From: Haliea sp040221975
Lineage (GTDB): Bacteria > Pseudomonadota > Gammaproteobacteria > Pseudomonadales > Halieaceae
Assembly (NCBI GenBank): GCA_040221975.1
Contig: JAVJWR010000015.1
Span: 1-64,000 of the forward strand
DNA: 64,000 bases
Direction of reading: 5' to 3'
Shown piece after piece: positions 1 to 8,924 of the stretch. Made by a program: the position numbers and the translations under genes. Below the pieces are notes generated by a model, which was not told where the DNA came from, did no database searches, and worked only from the letters and a program-made list of their open reading frames with translations. Within the stretch, counting starts at the first letter, position 1; every line of letters starts with the position of its first letter.

Positions 1-148
1 GTGAACCCGTCCTTGGGGGCTTGGTGACGGCATCCATGCCGTCAACAGTCCAGCCAGCCCCCTGCCTGGACCTCCGGGCTCAGGCTGGAGTGTACTCAAC
101 GCTCCCGCCGAGTGCTCACCACTGCCGCTTCCGTGGTAATCTTGCGCG

Positions 149-1042
149 ATGCCCGCTACCCATCCTGATATTGAGCACTATATTGACGCCATGTGGATGG
201 AGCGGGGGCTTAGCGACAATACGCTGAGCGCTTACCGACGGGATCTTAGCCAGTATCAGGAATGGCTGGCGTTACGGGGTGGCAGCATCCTTCGCGCCGA
301 TCGGGTGGATCTGCAAACTTATCTGGGCGCGTGTCTGGTGAAGGGGCAGTCGCAGCGGTCGACGGCGCGGTTCATGTCCTGTGCGCGAAGTTTTTACCGG
401 TTCCTGCTGCGGGAAGGGCGGCTGCAGGTGGACCCGACCCTGGATGTGGACAGCCCGAAGCTGGGGCGGCCGCTGCCGAAGTCGCTGTCGGAGCAGGATG
501 TGGAACGTTTGCTGGCGGCGCCGGATACCGACGTGGCTCTGGAGTTCCGCGACCGGGCGATGCTGGAAATGCTCTACGCCTGTGGCCTGCGGGTGTCGGA
601 GCTGACCGGCCTGCAGCTGGTGCAGGTGAGCTTGAACCAGGGTGTGGTGCGGGTCTTCGGCAAGGGCAGCAAGGAGCGGCTGGTGCCGATGGGGGAGGAG
701 GCCCTCAGCTGGCTGCAGCGCTACATGGCCGGGCCGCGGTCGGAATTGCTCAAGGGCATACCCTGCGATGCGGTGTTTCCCAGCCGCCGGGGGACACAGA
801 TGACTCGCCAGACGTTCTGGTATCGTATTAAAATCTATGCCCGTCGCGCGGAGATCAACAAGCCGCTGTCTCCGCACACGCTGCGCCACGCCTTCGCGAC
901 ACATCTATTGAACCACGGCGCGGATTTGCGGGTAGTGCAGATGTTGCTGGGTCACAGCGACCTGACGACCACGCAGATCTACACCCATGTGGCGAAACAG
1001 CGGATGCAGGAGCTGCATGCGAAGCATCACCCCCGTGGCTGA
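149..1042 (+). CDS. xerD: Site-specific tyrosine recombinase XerD
   Basis: Tyrosine recombinase that works with XerC at dif sites to resolve chromosome dimers at the division septum. The 297-residue length is normal for XerD. An N-terminal SAM-like core-binding domain covers roughly residues 5-90 and the catalytic domain 110-290. The catalytic set is complete: Arg148 in CGLRVSEL, Lys172, His243 and Arg246 in HTLRHAF, His269 in LLGHSD, and the nucleophile Tyr278. It is followed by dsbC, as in Pseudomonas, which favours XerD over XerC (XerC normally sits next to dapF). The 148 bases upstream show no convincing gene. Confidence 0.93.
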   Translation: MPATHPDIEHYIDAMWMERGLSDNTLSAYRRDLSQYQEWLALRGGSILRADRVDLQTYLGACLVKGQSQRSTARFMSCARSFYRFLLREGRLQVDPTLDVDSPKLGRPLPKSLSEQDVERLLAAPDTDVALEFRDRAMLEMLYACGLRVSELTGLQLVQVSLNQGVVRVFGKGSKERLVPMGEEALSWLQRYMAGPRSELLKGIPCDAVFPSRRGTQMTRQTFWYRIKIYARRAEINKPLSPHTLRHAFATHLLNHGADLRVVQMLLGHSDLTTTQIYTHVAKQRMQELHAKHHPRG

Positions 1043-1127
1043 GGAACTTGTGTGCTCCAGCGTGCTCCAAACAGGCGCCGCGAACAGAATCCTGTCGGCT
1101 CACGCCGCAGTAACCAGAGGATAATCG

Positions 1128-1874
1128 ATGTTTAACCGAGTTTTCATTGCCGCAGCGTTCGTTACACTCTCAGCCGTCTCCCTGCTGGCACGGGCAGAGG
1201 ACCCAGTCCCTGCGGAAGTGGCTGACTCCCTGCGGCAGATGCTGGAGAGTCCCGCCAACGGCCTCAAGGTCGCGAGCATCGAAGCCAGCGAAATTGCCGG
1301 TATGTATGCGGTGCAGTTCCAGGATGGTCCGCTGGTCTACGCCAATGCCAGCGGCCAGTTTTTCATTGTTGGCGATCTCTTTACCGTGGGCCCGGCGGGC
1401 TATGTCAATCTGGCGGAGAAGCAACGCGATGGCATGCGCGCCGAGGAAATGGCAGCGGTGGATACCAGTGACATGATCGTGTTCCCGGCGCAGGGAGAGA
1501 CCCTGTCCCATATCTCCGTTTTCACCGACGTTACCTGTTTTTACTGCCAGAAGCTGCACCGGGAAGTGTCGGAACTGAACAAACGCGGAGTGGAAGTACG
1601 CTATCTGGCCTATCCACGGGCCGGCATCGGTTCCGAGGGCTATCGCAAGCTGGCTACCGCCTGGTGCGCGGACAATCCACCGCTGATCCTGACCCGGCTC
1701 AAGAACGGCGAGTCTGTTCCGGACAACGTCTGCAAGGACACGCCCATTGAGGAGCAGTACCAGTTGGGGCAGAGCCTCGGCGTCCGCGGTACACCGGCGA
1801 TCATCACCGCCAGCGGGCAGATGATTCCGGGCTACCAGTCGGCTGACGAACTGATGGTCACGCTGGGTTTGTAG
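1128..1874 (+). CDS. dsbC: Periplasmic thiol:disulfide isomerase DsbC
   Basis: Periplasmic disulfide isomerase that reshuffles wrong disulfides and is kept reduced by DsbD. The 248 residues hold a signal peptide (about 1-23, ending ARA), an N-terminal dimerisation domain, and a thioredoxin-fold catalytic domain from about 125. The active site is Cys137-Phe-Tyr-Cys140 followed by QKLH; the cis-Pro loop is GTPA at 221-224. A second Cys pair (180 and 202) matches the structural disulfide of DsbC. The usual family dipeptide is Gly-Tyr, so Phe-Tyr is unusual. It lies between xerD and the threonine pathway genes, the standard position in pseudomonads. Confidence 0.93.
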   Translation: MFNRVFIAAAFVTLSAVSLLARAEDPVPAEVADSLRQMLESPANGLKVASIEASEIAGMYAVQFQDGPLVYANASGQFFIVGDLFTVGPAGYVNLAEKQRDGMRAEEMAAVDTSDMIVFPAQGETLSHISVFTDVTCFYCQKLHREVSELNKRGVEVRYLAYPRAGIGSEGYRKLATAWCADNPPLILTRLKNGESVPDNVCKDTPIEEQYQLGQSLGVRGTPAIITASGQMIPGYQSADELMVTLGL

Positions 1875-2002
1875 CAGCGCCAGCGGCGCCTTCCGGCAGC
1901 CAGGACCTGCGGATGCGTTGACAGTGCCGGGCGTACTCAGTACTGTTTGCCACCTTTTTAGATCGCGGCCCGTCATCGGCCGCCCGAGCGAGTTCCCAAG
2001 CC

Positions 2003-3190
2003 GTGGAAGACCAGTTTCAGCGCATCCAGCGCCTGCCGCCCTATGTTTTCAATATTATCGGTGACCTCAAGCAGAAGGCGCGCGCGGCCGGCCAGGATGT
2101 CATCGATTTCGGCATGGGCAATCCCGATCAGCCTACGCCCAGTCACATTGTCGAAAAGCTGATTGAGACCGCCCGTCGCGGCGATACCCATCGCTACTCC
2201 CAGTCCAAGGGCATTCCGCGCCTGCGCAAGGCGATCTGCGACTGGTACCAGCGGCGCTACAGCGTCACCCTGGACCCGGAAAGCGAAGCCATCGTCACCC
2301 TCGGCTCCAAGGAAGGTTTGGCGCACCTGGCGCTGGCGACCACCGGCCCCGGGGACGCCATCCTGGTGCCCAATCCCGCGTACCCGATCCACCCCTACGG
2401 CTTTGTGATCTCCGGTGCCGATATCCGCCACGTACCCATGGGCAACGAGGATGAGTTTTTCCAGGAACTGGACAGCGCCATCCGCAACAGCTGGCCACGG
2501 CCCAAAATGCTGGTGCTGAGTTTCCCCTCCAACCCGACCGGCCAGGTGGTCGAGCTGGACTTTTTCGAGCGGGTCATTGCCGTGGCCCGGGAACACCAGA
2601 TCTGGGTAGTGCAGGATCTCGCCTATGCCGACCTGTGCTACGACGGCTATGTGGCGCCCTCCATCCTCCAGGTCGAGGGTGCGCGCGAGGTCGCCGTGGA
2701 GTTCTTCAGCATGTCCAAGAGCTACAACATGCCCGGCTGGCGGGTCGGCTTCTGTTGCGGCAACAAACAGCTGATCGGCGCACTGGGGCGGATGAAGTCC
2801 TACCTGGACTACGGTATGTTTACCCCTATCCAGGTTGCTGCCATTGCTGCCCTGGAGGGCGACCAGACCTGCGTCAGCGAAATCAACGCCATGTACAAGT
2901 CGCGCCGGGACGTGCTCTGCAGTGGCCTCAATGCCCTCGGTTGGCCGGTTACCCCGCCGCGGGCCACCATGTTTGTCTGGGCGCAGATTCCCGCGGCCTA
3001 CCAGGCGCTGGGTTCGATTGAATTCAGCAAGCGGTTATTGCAGGAAGCACAGGTAGCGGTATCCCCCGGCGTCGGTTTCGGCGAGTATGGCGAGGGCTAC
3101 GTCCGCTTCGGCCTGATCGAGAACGAACATCGCACCCGGCAGGCCCTGCGCAATATCAGGCGCATGTTCCGCAATGACGGACATGTCTGA
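2003..3190 (+). CDS. alaC: PLP-dependent aminotransferase, AlaC/YfdZ-like
   Basis: Fold-type I aminotransferase, probably making alanine from pyruvate and glutamate, or aspartate-type in older naming. The 395 residues carry the PLP-binding lysine at about 239 in SMSKSYNMPGWR, plus the SNPTG and QDLAYAD substrate and PLP contacts seen in class I/II enzymes. The start is a GTG giving VEDQFQRIQRLPPYVF, a typical AlaC beginning. Its 3' end lies just before hom, the same order as in Pseudomonas, suggesting cotranscription with the threonine branch. The exact amino acid specificity cannot be read from the sequence. Confidence 0.85.
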   Translation: MEDQFQRIQRLPPYVFNIIGDLKQKARAAGQDVIDFGMGNPDQPTPSHIVEKLIETARRGDTHRYSQSKGIPRLRKAICDWYQRRYSVTLDPESEAIVTLGSKEGLAHLALATTGPGDAILVPNPAYPIHPYGFVISGADIRHVPMGNEDEFFQELDSAIRNSWPRPKMLVLSFPSNPTGQVVELDFFERVIAVAREHQIWVVQDLAYADLCYDGYVAPSILQVEGAREVAVEFFSMSKSYNMPGWRVGFCCGNKQLIGALGRMKSYLDYGMFTPIQVAAIAALEGDQTCVSEINAMYKSRRDVLCSGLNALGWPVTPPRATMFVWAQIPAAYQALGSIEFSKRLLQEAQVAVSPGVGFGEYGEGYVRFGLIENEHRTRQALRNIRRMFRNDGHV

Positions 3191-3230
3191 ACCCATGACC
3201 ACCACCGAGACAGAGACAGGGAATAGCCAC

Positions 3231-4538
3231 GTGCAACCGGTAAGAATAGGTATCTGCGGCCTCGGCACTGTCGGCAGCGGCACTTTCAATCTGCTGCTGG
3301 AAAACGCCGAGGCCATCGCGGCGCGGGCCCAGGCCCCGCTGGAAATTGTCCACGTCGGCATCCGCCGCGACAATCCGGCCTGTGACCTCAATGGTGTGCG
3401 GGTGAGCCGGGACGTTTTCGCACTGGTCGCCGACCCGGAAGTGGATGTGCTGGTCGAACTGATCGGCGGCACCACGGTTGCCAGGGAACTGGTGGCGGCG
3501 GCGATCCGCGCCGGCAAGCATGTGGTGACCGCGAACAAGGCGCTGATCGCCGAGCACGGCAACGAATTGTTTGCGCTGGCGGCGGAGCACAACGTGGCGG
3601 TGCGCTACGAGGCGGCCGTCGCCGGGGGCATCCCCATCATCAAGGCCCTGCGCGAGGGGCTGGCCGGCAACCGTATCGAGTGGCTGGCGGGCATCATCAA
3701 CGGCACCGGCAACTTTATCCTCAGTGAAATGCGCGAGCATCGCAGGGAATTCTCCGATGTGCTGGCGGAGGCGCAGGCTCTGGGCTACGCCGAGGCAGAC
3801 CCGACCTTTGACGTGGAGGGTATCGACGCCGCCCACAAACTGGTGATCCTGGCGTCCATCGCCTTTGGTATCCCGCTGCAGTTCGATTCGGTCTACACCG
3901 AGGGTATCTCCGGCCTCACGCCCCAGGATCTCGACTATGCCGATGAGCTGGGCTACCGGGTGAAGCACCTGGGAATCGCCAAGCAGGGAGAGAGCGGCGT
4001 GGAGCTGCGGGTGCACCCCACCCTGATCCCGGAAGACCGCCTGCTGGCCAACGTCAACGGGGTCAAGAATGCGGTCCTGGTCGAAGGCAGTGCCGTCGGC
4101 CCGACGCTCTATTACGGCGCTGGCGCCGGCGGCAAGCCCACGGCGTCAGCGGTGGTGGCCGACCTGGTGGACCTGGCGCGGGACCTGAGCGCCGGCCAGG
4201 TCAGCCGGGTGCCGTCGCTGTCGTTCTGCAATGAATCCCTGCGCGACCTGCCTATCGTACCCATGGCGCAGGTGGAAACGCCCTGGTACCTGCGCATGGA
4301 GGCCGAGGACCGCCCCGGTGTCCTGTCGCGGATCGCGACCATCTTCAGCGACCAGGGTATCAGCATCGAGGCCCTGATCCAGAAGGCGCCCGCGCCGGGG
4401 CAGGCGACGGTGCCGCTAATCGTGCTCACCAACCGGGCGGCCCAGGGCAAGGTGGACGAGGCGGTAACCAAGATTGAGGCACTGGACACGATTGCGGGCA
4501 AGGTGGTCCGCATTCGGGTTGAAGTTCTGGACGGTTGA
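3231..4538 (+). CDS. hom: Homoserine dehydrogenase
   Basis: Reduces aspartate semialdehyde to homoserine, the branch-point step toward threonine and methionine. It has an N-terminal Rossmann NAD(P) domain (GICGLGTVGSGT), the catalytic region with a GIINGTGNFIL motif near residue 160, and a C-terminal ACT domain starting around 350 (EAEDRPGVLSRIATI), which normally gives threonine feedback control. I chose the GTG at 3231 because it gives about 435 residues and a start like other Hom proteins (VQPVRIGICG). An ATG at 3174 is in frame but adds a non-family tail and overlaps the aminotransferase. Confidence 0.92.
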   Translation: MQPVRIGICGLGTVGSGTFNLLLENAEAIAARAQAPLEIVHVGIRRDNPACDLNGVRVSRDVFALVADPEVDVLVELIGGTTVARELVAAAIRAGKHVVTANKALIAEHGNELFALAAEHNVAVRYEAAVAGGIPIIKALREGLAGNRIEWLAGIINGTGNFILSEMREHRREFSDVLAEAQALGYAEADPTFDVEGIDAAHKLVILASIAFGIPLQFDSVYTEGISGLTPQDLDYADELGYRVKHLGIAKQGESGVELRVHPTLIPEDRLLANVNGVKNAVLVEGSAVGPTLYYGAGAGGKPTASAVVADLVDLARDLSAGQVSRVPSLSFCNESLRDLPIVPMAQVETPWYLRMEAEDRPGVLSRIATIFSDQGISIEALIQKAPAPGQATVPLIVLTNRAAQGKVDEAVTKIEALDTIAGKVVRIRVEVLDG

Positions 4539-4549
4539 CGGGGGCGAAC

Positions 4550-5947
4550 GTGAAATATATCAGCACCCGGGGGCAGGCCCCGGTATTGGATTTCGAGCAG
4601 GTACTGCTCACCGGTCTCGCCTCTGACGGCGGCCTGTACGTCCCGGAGGCGCTGCCGCAGTTCAGCCGCGAGGAGATCGCGGCCATGGCCGGCATGGATT
4701 ACCCGCAGCTGGCGCAGCGCATTATCGAGCCCTTTGTCGGCGACAGTATACCCGCCGCGGACCTGCAGCAGATCATCGCCGACACCTACGCCGTGTTCCG
4801 CCACAACGCGGTCGCACCGCTGGTGCAGATTGGCCACAACCAGTGGGTGCTGGAGCTGTTCCACGGTCCCACCCTGGCGTTCAAGGATTTTGCCCTGCAA
4901 CTGCTGGGACGCCTGCTGGACTATGTGCTGGAGCGCCGTCAGCAGAAAGTGGTGATCATGGGCGCGACCTCGGGCGATACCGGTTCCGCCGCGATCGAAG
5001 GCTGCAAACGCTGCAAGAACATCGACATCTTCATACTCCACCCCCATGAGCGGGTGTCCGAGGTACAGCGTCGGCAAATGACCACGGTGGTGGGCGACAA
5101 CATCCACAACCTGGCGGTGCAGGGCAACTTCGATGACTGCCAGGCCATGGTCAAGGCCACCTTCGGCAACCGCGGTGTGCTGCCGGCGGATCGCGGCCTG
5201 GTGGCGGTGAACTCCATCAACTGGGCCCGGATCATGGCCCAGATCGTGTACTATTTTTACGCCGCCGTCGCCTTGGGCGGCCCGGCGCGGCCGGTCGCGT
5301 TTTCGGTCCCGACCGGCAATTTCGGTGATATCTTCGCCGGTTACCTGGCCCACAGGATGGGATTGCCGGTGGCGCAGCTGATCATCGCCACCAACCGCAA
5401 CGACGTGCTGCACCGGGTCATGACCACGGCGACCTACGGCCGCCAGTCGCTGGAGCACACCCTGTCGCCGAGCATGGACATCACCGTTTCCAGCAACTTC
5501 GAGCGCCTGCTGTTCGATCTCTACGATCGCGATGGTGCCGCGGTCAATACGCTGATGCGCGACTTTGACCAGGGCGATGTCCACTTCTCCGAGGCCGCCA
5601 TGGCCCGCGCCCGCGACCTGTTCAGCAGCTACCGGGTACCGGACGAGGAAACCTGCGCCCAGATCGCCTCGACCTGGCAGGACTGTGAGTATCTGCTGGA
5701 TCCACACAGTGCGATCGGGGTAAAAGCGGCGCTGGCGTCGGGCATCGGCGAGGGCATTCCGGTGGTCACCCTGGCGACTGCGCACCCGGCCAAGTTCCCG
5801 CAGGCGATCCAGCGCGCGGGTATCGGGACCGAACCCGCGCTGCCTTTGCACCTGGCGGACCTGTTCGATCGCCGGGAGCGCTTTGAGGTGCTGCCGAAAG
5901 ACCTGGCGGCAGTGCAGGCGTTCATGGCGAATAACCTGGGCGCCTGA
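4550..5947 (+). CDS. thrC: Threonine synthase
   Basis: PLP enzyme that converts O-phosphohomoserine to threonine. From the GTG at 4550 the product is 465 residues and begins VKYISTRGQAP, the usual family start. The PLP lysine sits in the FHGPTLAFKDFALQ motif near residue 110, followed by GATSGDTGSAA, which binds the cofactor phosphate. A TTG at 4535 would overlap the hom stop by four bases, but the GGGGG run just before 4550 makes the GTG the better ribosome start. It is placed to be cotranscribed and translationally coupled with hom. Confidence 0.93.
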   Translation: MKYISTRGQAPVLDFEQVLLTGLASDGGLYVPEALPQFSREEIAAMAGMDYPQLAQRIIEPFVGDSIPAADLQQIIADTYAVFRHNAVAPLVQIGHNQWVLELFHGPTLAFKDFALQLLGRLLDYVLERRQQKVVIMGATSGDTGSAAIEGCKRCKNIDIFILHPHERVSEVQRRQMTTVVGDNIHNLAVQGNFDDCQAMVKATFGNRGVLPADRGLVAVNSINWARIMAQIVYYFYAAVALGGPARPVAFSVPTGNFGDIFAGYLAHRMGLPVAQLIIATNRNDVLHRVMTTATYGRQSLEHTLSPSMDITVSSNFERLLFDLYDRDGAAVNTLMRDFDQGDVHFSEAAMARARDLFSSYRVPDEETCAQIASTWQDCEYLLDPHSAIGVKAALASGIGEGIPVVTLATAHPAKFPQAIQRAGIGTEPALPLHLADLFDRRERFEVLPKDLAAVQAFMANNLGA

Positions 5948-5953
5948 GCGCCC

Positions 5954-7699
5954 GTGCTGATCCGCAGACTTGCGCGCCGCCAGGCCGAGCCGGCCTCCGG
6001 ACTGGTGCAAGCCGGTCTGCACCCGCTGCTGGCACGGATCTACAGTGGTCGCGGGGTTACCGACCCGGCCGAGCTCAAGCTGTCGCTGCAGGAACTGTTG
6101 CCGCCCGCGACGCTGCAAGGCGCGGCGGCAGCGGCAGTGCTGCTGGCCGACGCCATCGCCAACCGGCAGCGCCTGCTGATCGTCGGTGACTTTGATGCCG
6201 ATGGCGCCACCAGCACTGCACTCGGCATCACCGCCCTGCGCGCCCTCGGTGCCAGCCAGGTGGATTACCTGGTCCCCAACCGTTTCGAATACGGCTATGG
6301 TCTCACCCCGGAAATCGTGGCGCTGGCGGCAGAACGGCAGCCAGACCTGATCATCACCGTCGACAACGGCATTTCCAGCATCGAGGGCGTGGCAGCGGCG
6401 CGGGCGCTGGGCATCGCCACCCTGGTCACGGACCACCACCTCGCCGGGCGCGAACTGCCGGCGGCGGATGTCATCGTCAACCCCAACCAGCCCGGCTGTG
6501 ACTTCCCCAGCAAGGCCATGGCCGGGGTCGGGGTGATTTTCTACGTGATGCTGGCGCTGCGGGCGGAGCTGCGCCAGCGCGGCTGGTTTGCCAGCAGGTC
6601 CCTGCCCGAGCCCAACTTCGCCGATTGCCTCGACCTGGTGGCCCTGGGCACGGTGGCGGATGTGGTGCCGCTGGATCGCAACAACCGGATCCTGGTGGCG
6701 GCGGGCCTGCAGCGTATCCGCAGTGGCCGCGCGCGGCCCGGGATCGCTGCCCTGCTCGAGGTCGCAGGTCGTGATCCGACCAGCGTTGTCGCCTCCGACC
6801 TCGGTTTTGCCATCGGGCCGCGTCTCAATGCCGCCGGCCGACTGGACGATATGTCAGTCGGCATAGAATGCCTGCTCGCGCCCTCCACCGCTGTTGCCCG
6901 GGACTACGCCGGGCGTCTGCAGCAGCTTAACCAGGACCGCCGGCAGATTGAGCGGGGCATGCAGCAGGAGGCACTGTCGTTGTTGGAGAACCTGCCGCTG
7001 CAGGACCAGGATGGCAGCCCGCCGGCTGCCATCGCCCTGTATGAGCCGGGTTGGCACCAGGGCGTCATCGGTATCCTCGCTTCCCGGGTCAAGGACCGCC
7101 TGCACCGTCCCACCATCGTTTTCGCCGACGCCGAACCCGGTGGCGACGAACTCAAGGGCTCGGCGCGCTCGATCAACGGTATCCATATCCGCGATGTGCT
7201 GGACGCGGTGGCCACCCGCAATCCGGGGCTGGTTACCCGTTTCGGCGGCCACGCGATGGCGGCGGGCCTGAGCCTGCCGAAAGCCCATTATCCCGCCTTC
7301 GCCGAGGCCTTCGTCGCAGAAGTCGCGCTCCATGGCCGCGACCTGGACCTGGAAGCGGTGCTGGAATCCGACGGCGAACTGGCTGCCGACGAGTTCGAGC
7401 TGCCGCTGGCCGAAGCCCTGCGCTTTGGCGGTCCCTGGGGGCAGCATTTCCCCGAGCCGCTGTTCGACGGCCGCTTCCGGGTTGTGCAGCAGCGTATCGT
7501 CGGTGAGCGGCATCTGAAACTGGTGCTCGGGCTCCCGGGTGGCGAGGTGGTGGATGCCATCGCCTTCAATGTCGACCTCGAGGTGTGGCCGGATCCGGCG
7601 TGGGAGTGGGTCGAGGCGGCCTATCGGCTGGACGTCAATGAGTTTCGGGGGCGACGGTCGTTGCAGCTGGTTGTTGAGCAGTTGCAGCCGGTGGAGTGA
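5954..7699 (+). CDS. recJ: Single-stranded-DNA-specific exonuclease RecJ
   Basis: 5'-3' exonuclease on single-stranded DNA, acting in recombination and mismatch repair. The 581 residues contain the DHH phosphoesterase motifs: GDFDADG at 78-84, VDNG with Asp137, and DHH at 160-162. The DHHA1 motif GGHAMAAG lies near 430, followed by the C-terminal OB-type domain. It starts with GTG six bases after thrC, so it is likely part of the same transcript. The order recJ-prfB-lysS downstream is conserved in gammaproteobacteria. Confidence 0.95.
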   Translation: MLIRRLARRQAEPASGLVQAGLHPLLARIYSGRGVTDPAELKLSLQELLPPATLQGAAAAAVLLADAIANRQRLLIVGDFDADGATSTALGITALRALGASQVDYLVPNRFEYGYGLTPEIVALAAERQPDLIITVDNGISSIEGVAAARALGIATLVTDHHLAGRELPAADVIVNPNQPGCDFPSKAMAGVGVIFYVMLALRAELRQRGWFASRSLPEPNFADCLDLVALGTVADVVPLDRNNRILVAAGLQRIRSGRARPGIAALLEVAGRDPTSVVASDLGFAIGPRLNAAGRLDDMSVGIECLLAPSTAVARDYAGRLQQLNQDRRQIERGMQQEALSLLENLPLQDQDGSPPAAIALYEPGWHQGVIGILASRVKDRLHRPTIVFADAEPGGDELKGSARSINGIHIRDVLDAVATRNPGLVTRFGGHAMAAGLSLPKAHYPAFAEAFVAEVALHGRDLDLEAVLESDGELAADEFELPLAEALRFGGPWGQHFPEPLFDGRFRVVQQRIVGERHLKLVLGLPGGEVVDAIAFNVDLEVWPDPAWEWVEAAYRLDVNEFRGRRSLQLVVEQLQPVE

Positions 7700-7817
7700 G
7701 TTCCGACTCTCGCTCCGTCCCAGTGGCAGTCCGGGACGCGCAGTCCGACGCAGGCGTTAGACCTGCAACCCCCGCCTGCGGTACACTGCGCGCCTTTTTC
7801 CGCAGGACACAAGGCAC

Positions 7818-8916
7818 ATGCTAGAGATCAATCCGCTGCTAACTACCCTCAAGGACATCGAGGCGCGCACCGGCGTGCTCAGGGGGTATCTTTGACTTCG
7901 CCAACCGCAAGGACAGGCTGGCGGAAGTAGAGCTGGAGCTGGCTGAACCCAGCGTCTGGGACGATCCGGAACGGGCCCAGGAGCTGGGTCGCGAGCGCTC
8001 ATCGCTGGAGCAGATTGTCTCGACCATCGAGAAGCTGGAGGGCGCCACCGGCGATGCCGCCGACCTGCTGGAGCTGGCGGCGGCGGAGGACGACGAGGGC
8101 ACGGTCGCCGAGGTCAAGGCCGACATAGACAAGCTGGTCAAGCTGCTGGAACAGATGGAATTCCGGCGCATGTTCAGCGGCGAGATGGACGTAGCGAATT
8201 GCTTCCTCGATATCCAGGCCGGCTCCGGTGGCACCGAGGCCCAGGACTGGGCCGAGATCCTGTTGCGCATGTACCTGCGCTGGGGTGAGGCCAGCGGCTT
8301 CAAGACCACTTTGATCGAAGTGTCCGAGGGCGAAGTGGCCGGCATCAAGAGCGCGACCATCCAGTTCGAGGGTGAGTATGCCTTTGGCTGGCTGCGCACG
8401 GAAACTGGCGTCCACCGCCTGGTGCGCAAGTCTCCCTTCGACTCGGGCAACCGCCGCCATACCTCGTTTGCCTCGGTATTCGTGTCGCCGGAGATCGACG
8501 ACGACATCGAGATCGATATCAACCCGGCGGACTTGCGGGTGGATACCTACCGCTCCAGCGGCGCCGGCGGCCAGCACGTGAACAAGACGGACTCGGCGGT
8601 GCGGCTTACCCACAACCCTACCGGGGTAGTGGTTTCGTGCCAGACCGAGCGCTCCCAGCACCAGAACCGGGACCGGGCAATGAAGTTGCTGCGGGGCAAG
8701 CTCTACGAGCTGGAGGTGCAGAAGCGCAACCAGGTCAAGCAGGCGACCGAGGACAGCAAGGCGGATATCGGCTGGGGCAGCCAGATCCGCTCCTATGTGC
8801 TGGATCAGTCGCGGATCAAGGACCTGCGCACGGGCGTCGAAACCAGCAACACCCAGGCGGTGCTGGACGGCGATATCGACCAGTTTATCGAAGCCTCGCT
8901 GAAGAAGGGGCTGTAG
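7818..8916 (+). CDS. prfB: Peptide chain release factor RF2, made by programmed +1 frameshift
   Basis: RF2 recognises UGA and UAA stop codons and triggers peptide release. The gene is in two frames: ATG at 7818 reads 25 codons to an in-frame TGA at 7893-7895, and the rest is in the +1 frame from GAC at 7894. Joined, the product is 365 residues, the normal RF2 length, starting MLEINPLLTTLKD and continuing GYLDFANRKD. The stop-codon-reading tripeptide SPF is in VRKSPFDSGN, and the catalytic GGQ is in GAGGQHVNKTD. Annotators that ignore the shift will call a shorter gene starting near 8155. Confidence 0.97.
7878..7896 (+). promoter_or_regulatory. prfB programmed frameshift signal
   Basis: The internal Shine-Dalgarno-like AGGGGG at 7881-7886 lies three bases before the slippery codon CTT (7890-7892). 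The in-frame UGA at 7893-7895 is followed by C, the poor-termination context. This is the classic RF2 autoregulation: low RF2 leaves the ribosome paused at UGA, it slips +1 and makes more RF2. Confidence 0.95.
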
Positions 8917-8924
8917 GACAGAGC

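Noticed and set aside
1..148. Short plus-strand frame at the left edge
   Set aside because: A 68-residue frame from 21 overlaps the xerD start in another frame and has no family pattern or ribosome site.
4112..6439. 775-residue minus-strand open frame
   Set aside because: It lies antisense to hom, thrC and recJ, which have complete family motifs; the composition is the His/Gln/Arg-rich pattern of a GC-rich shadow.
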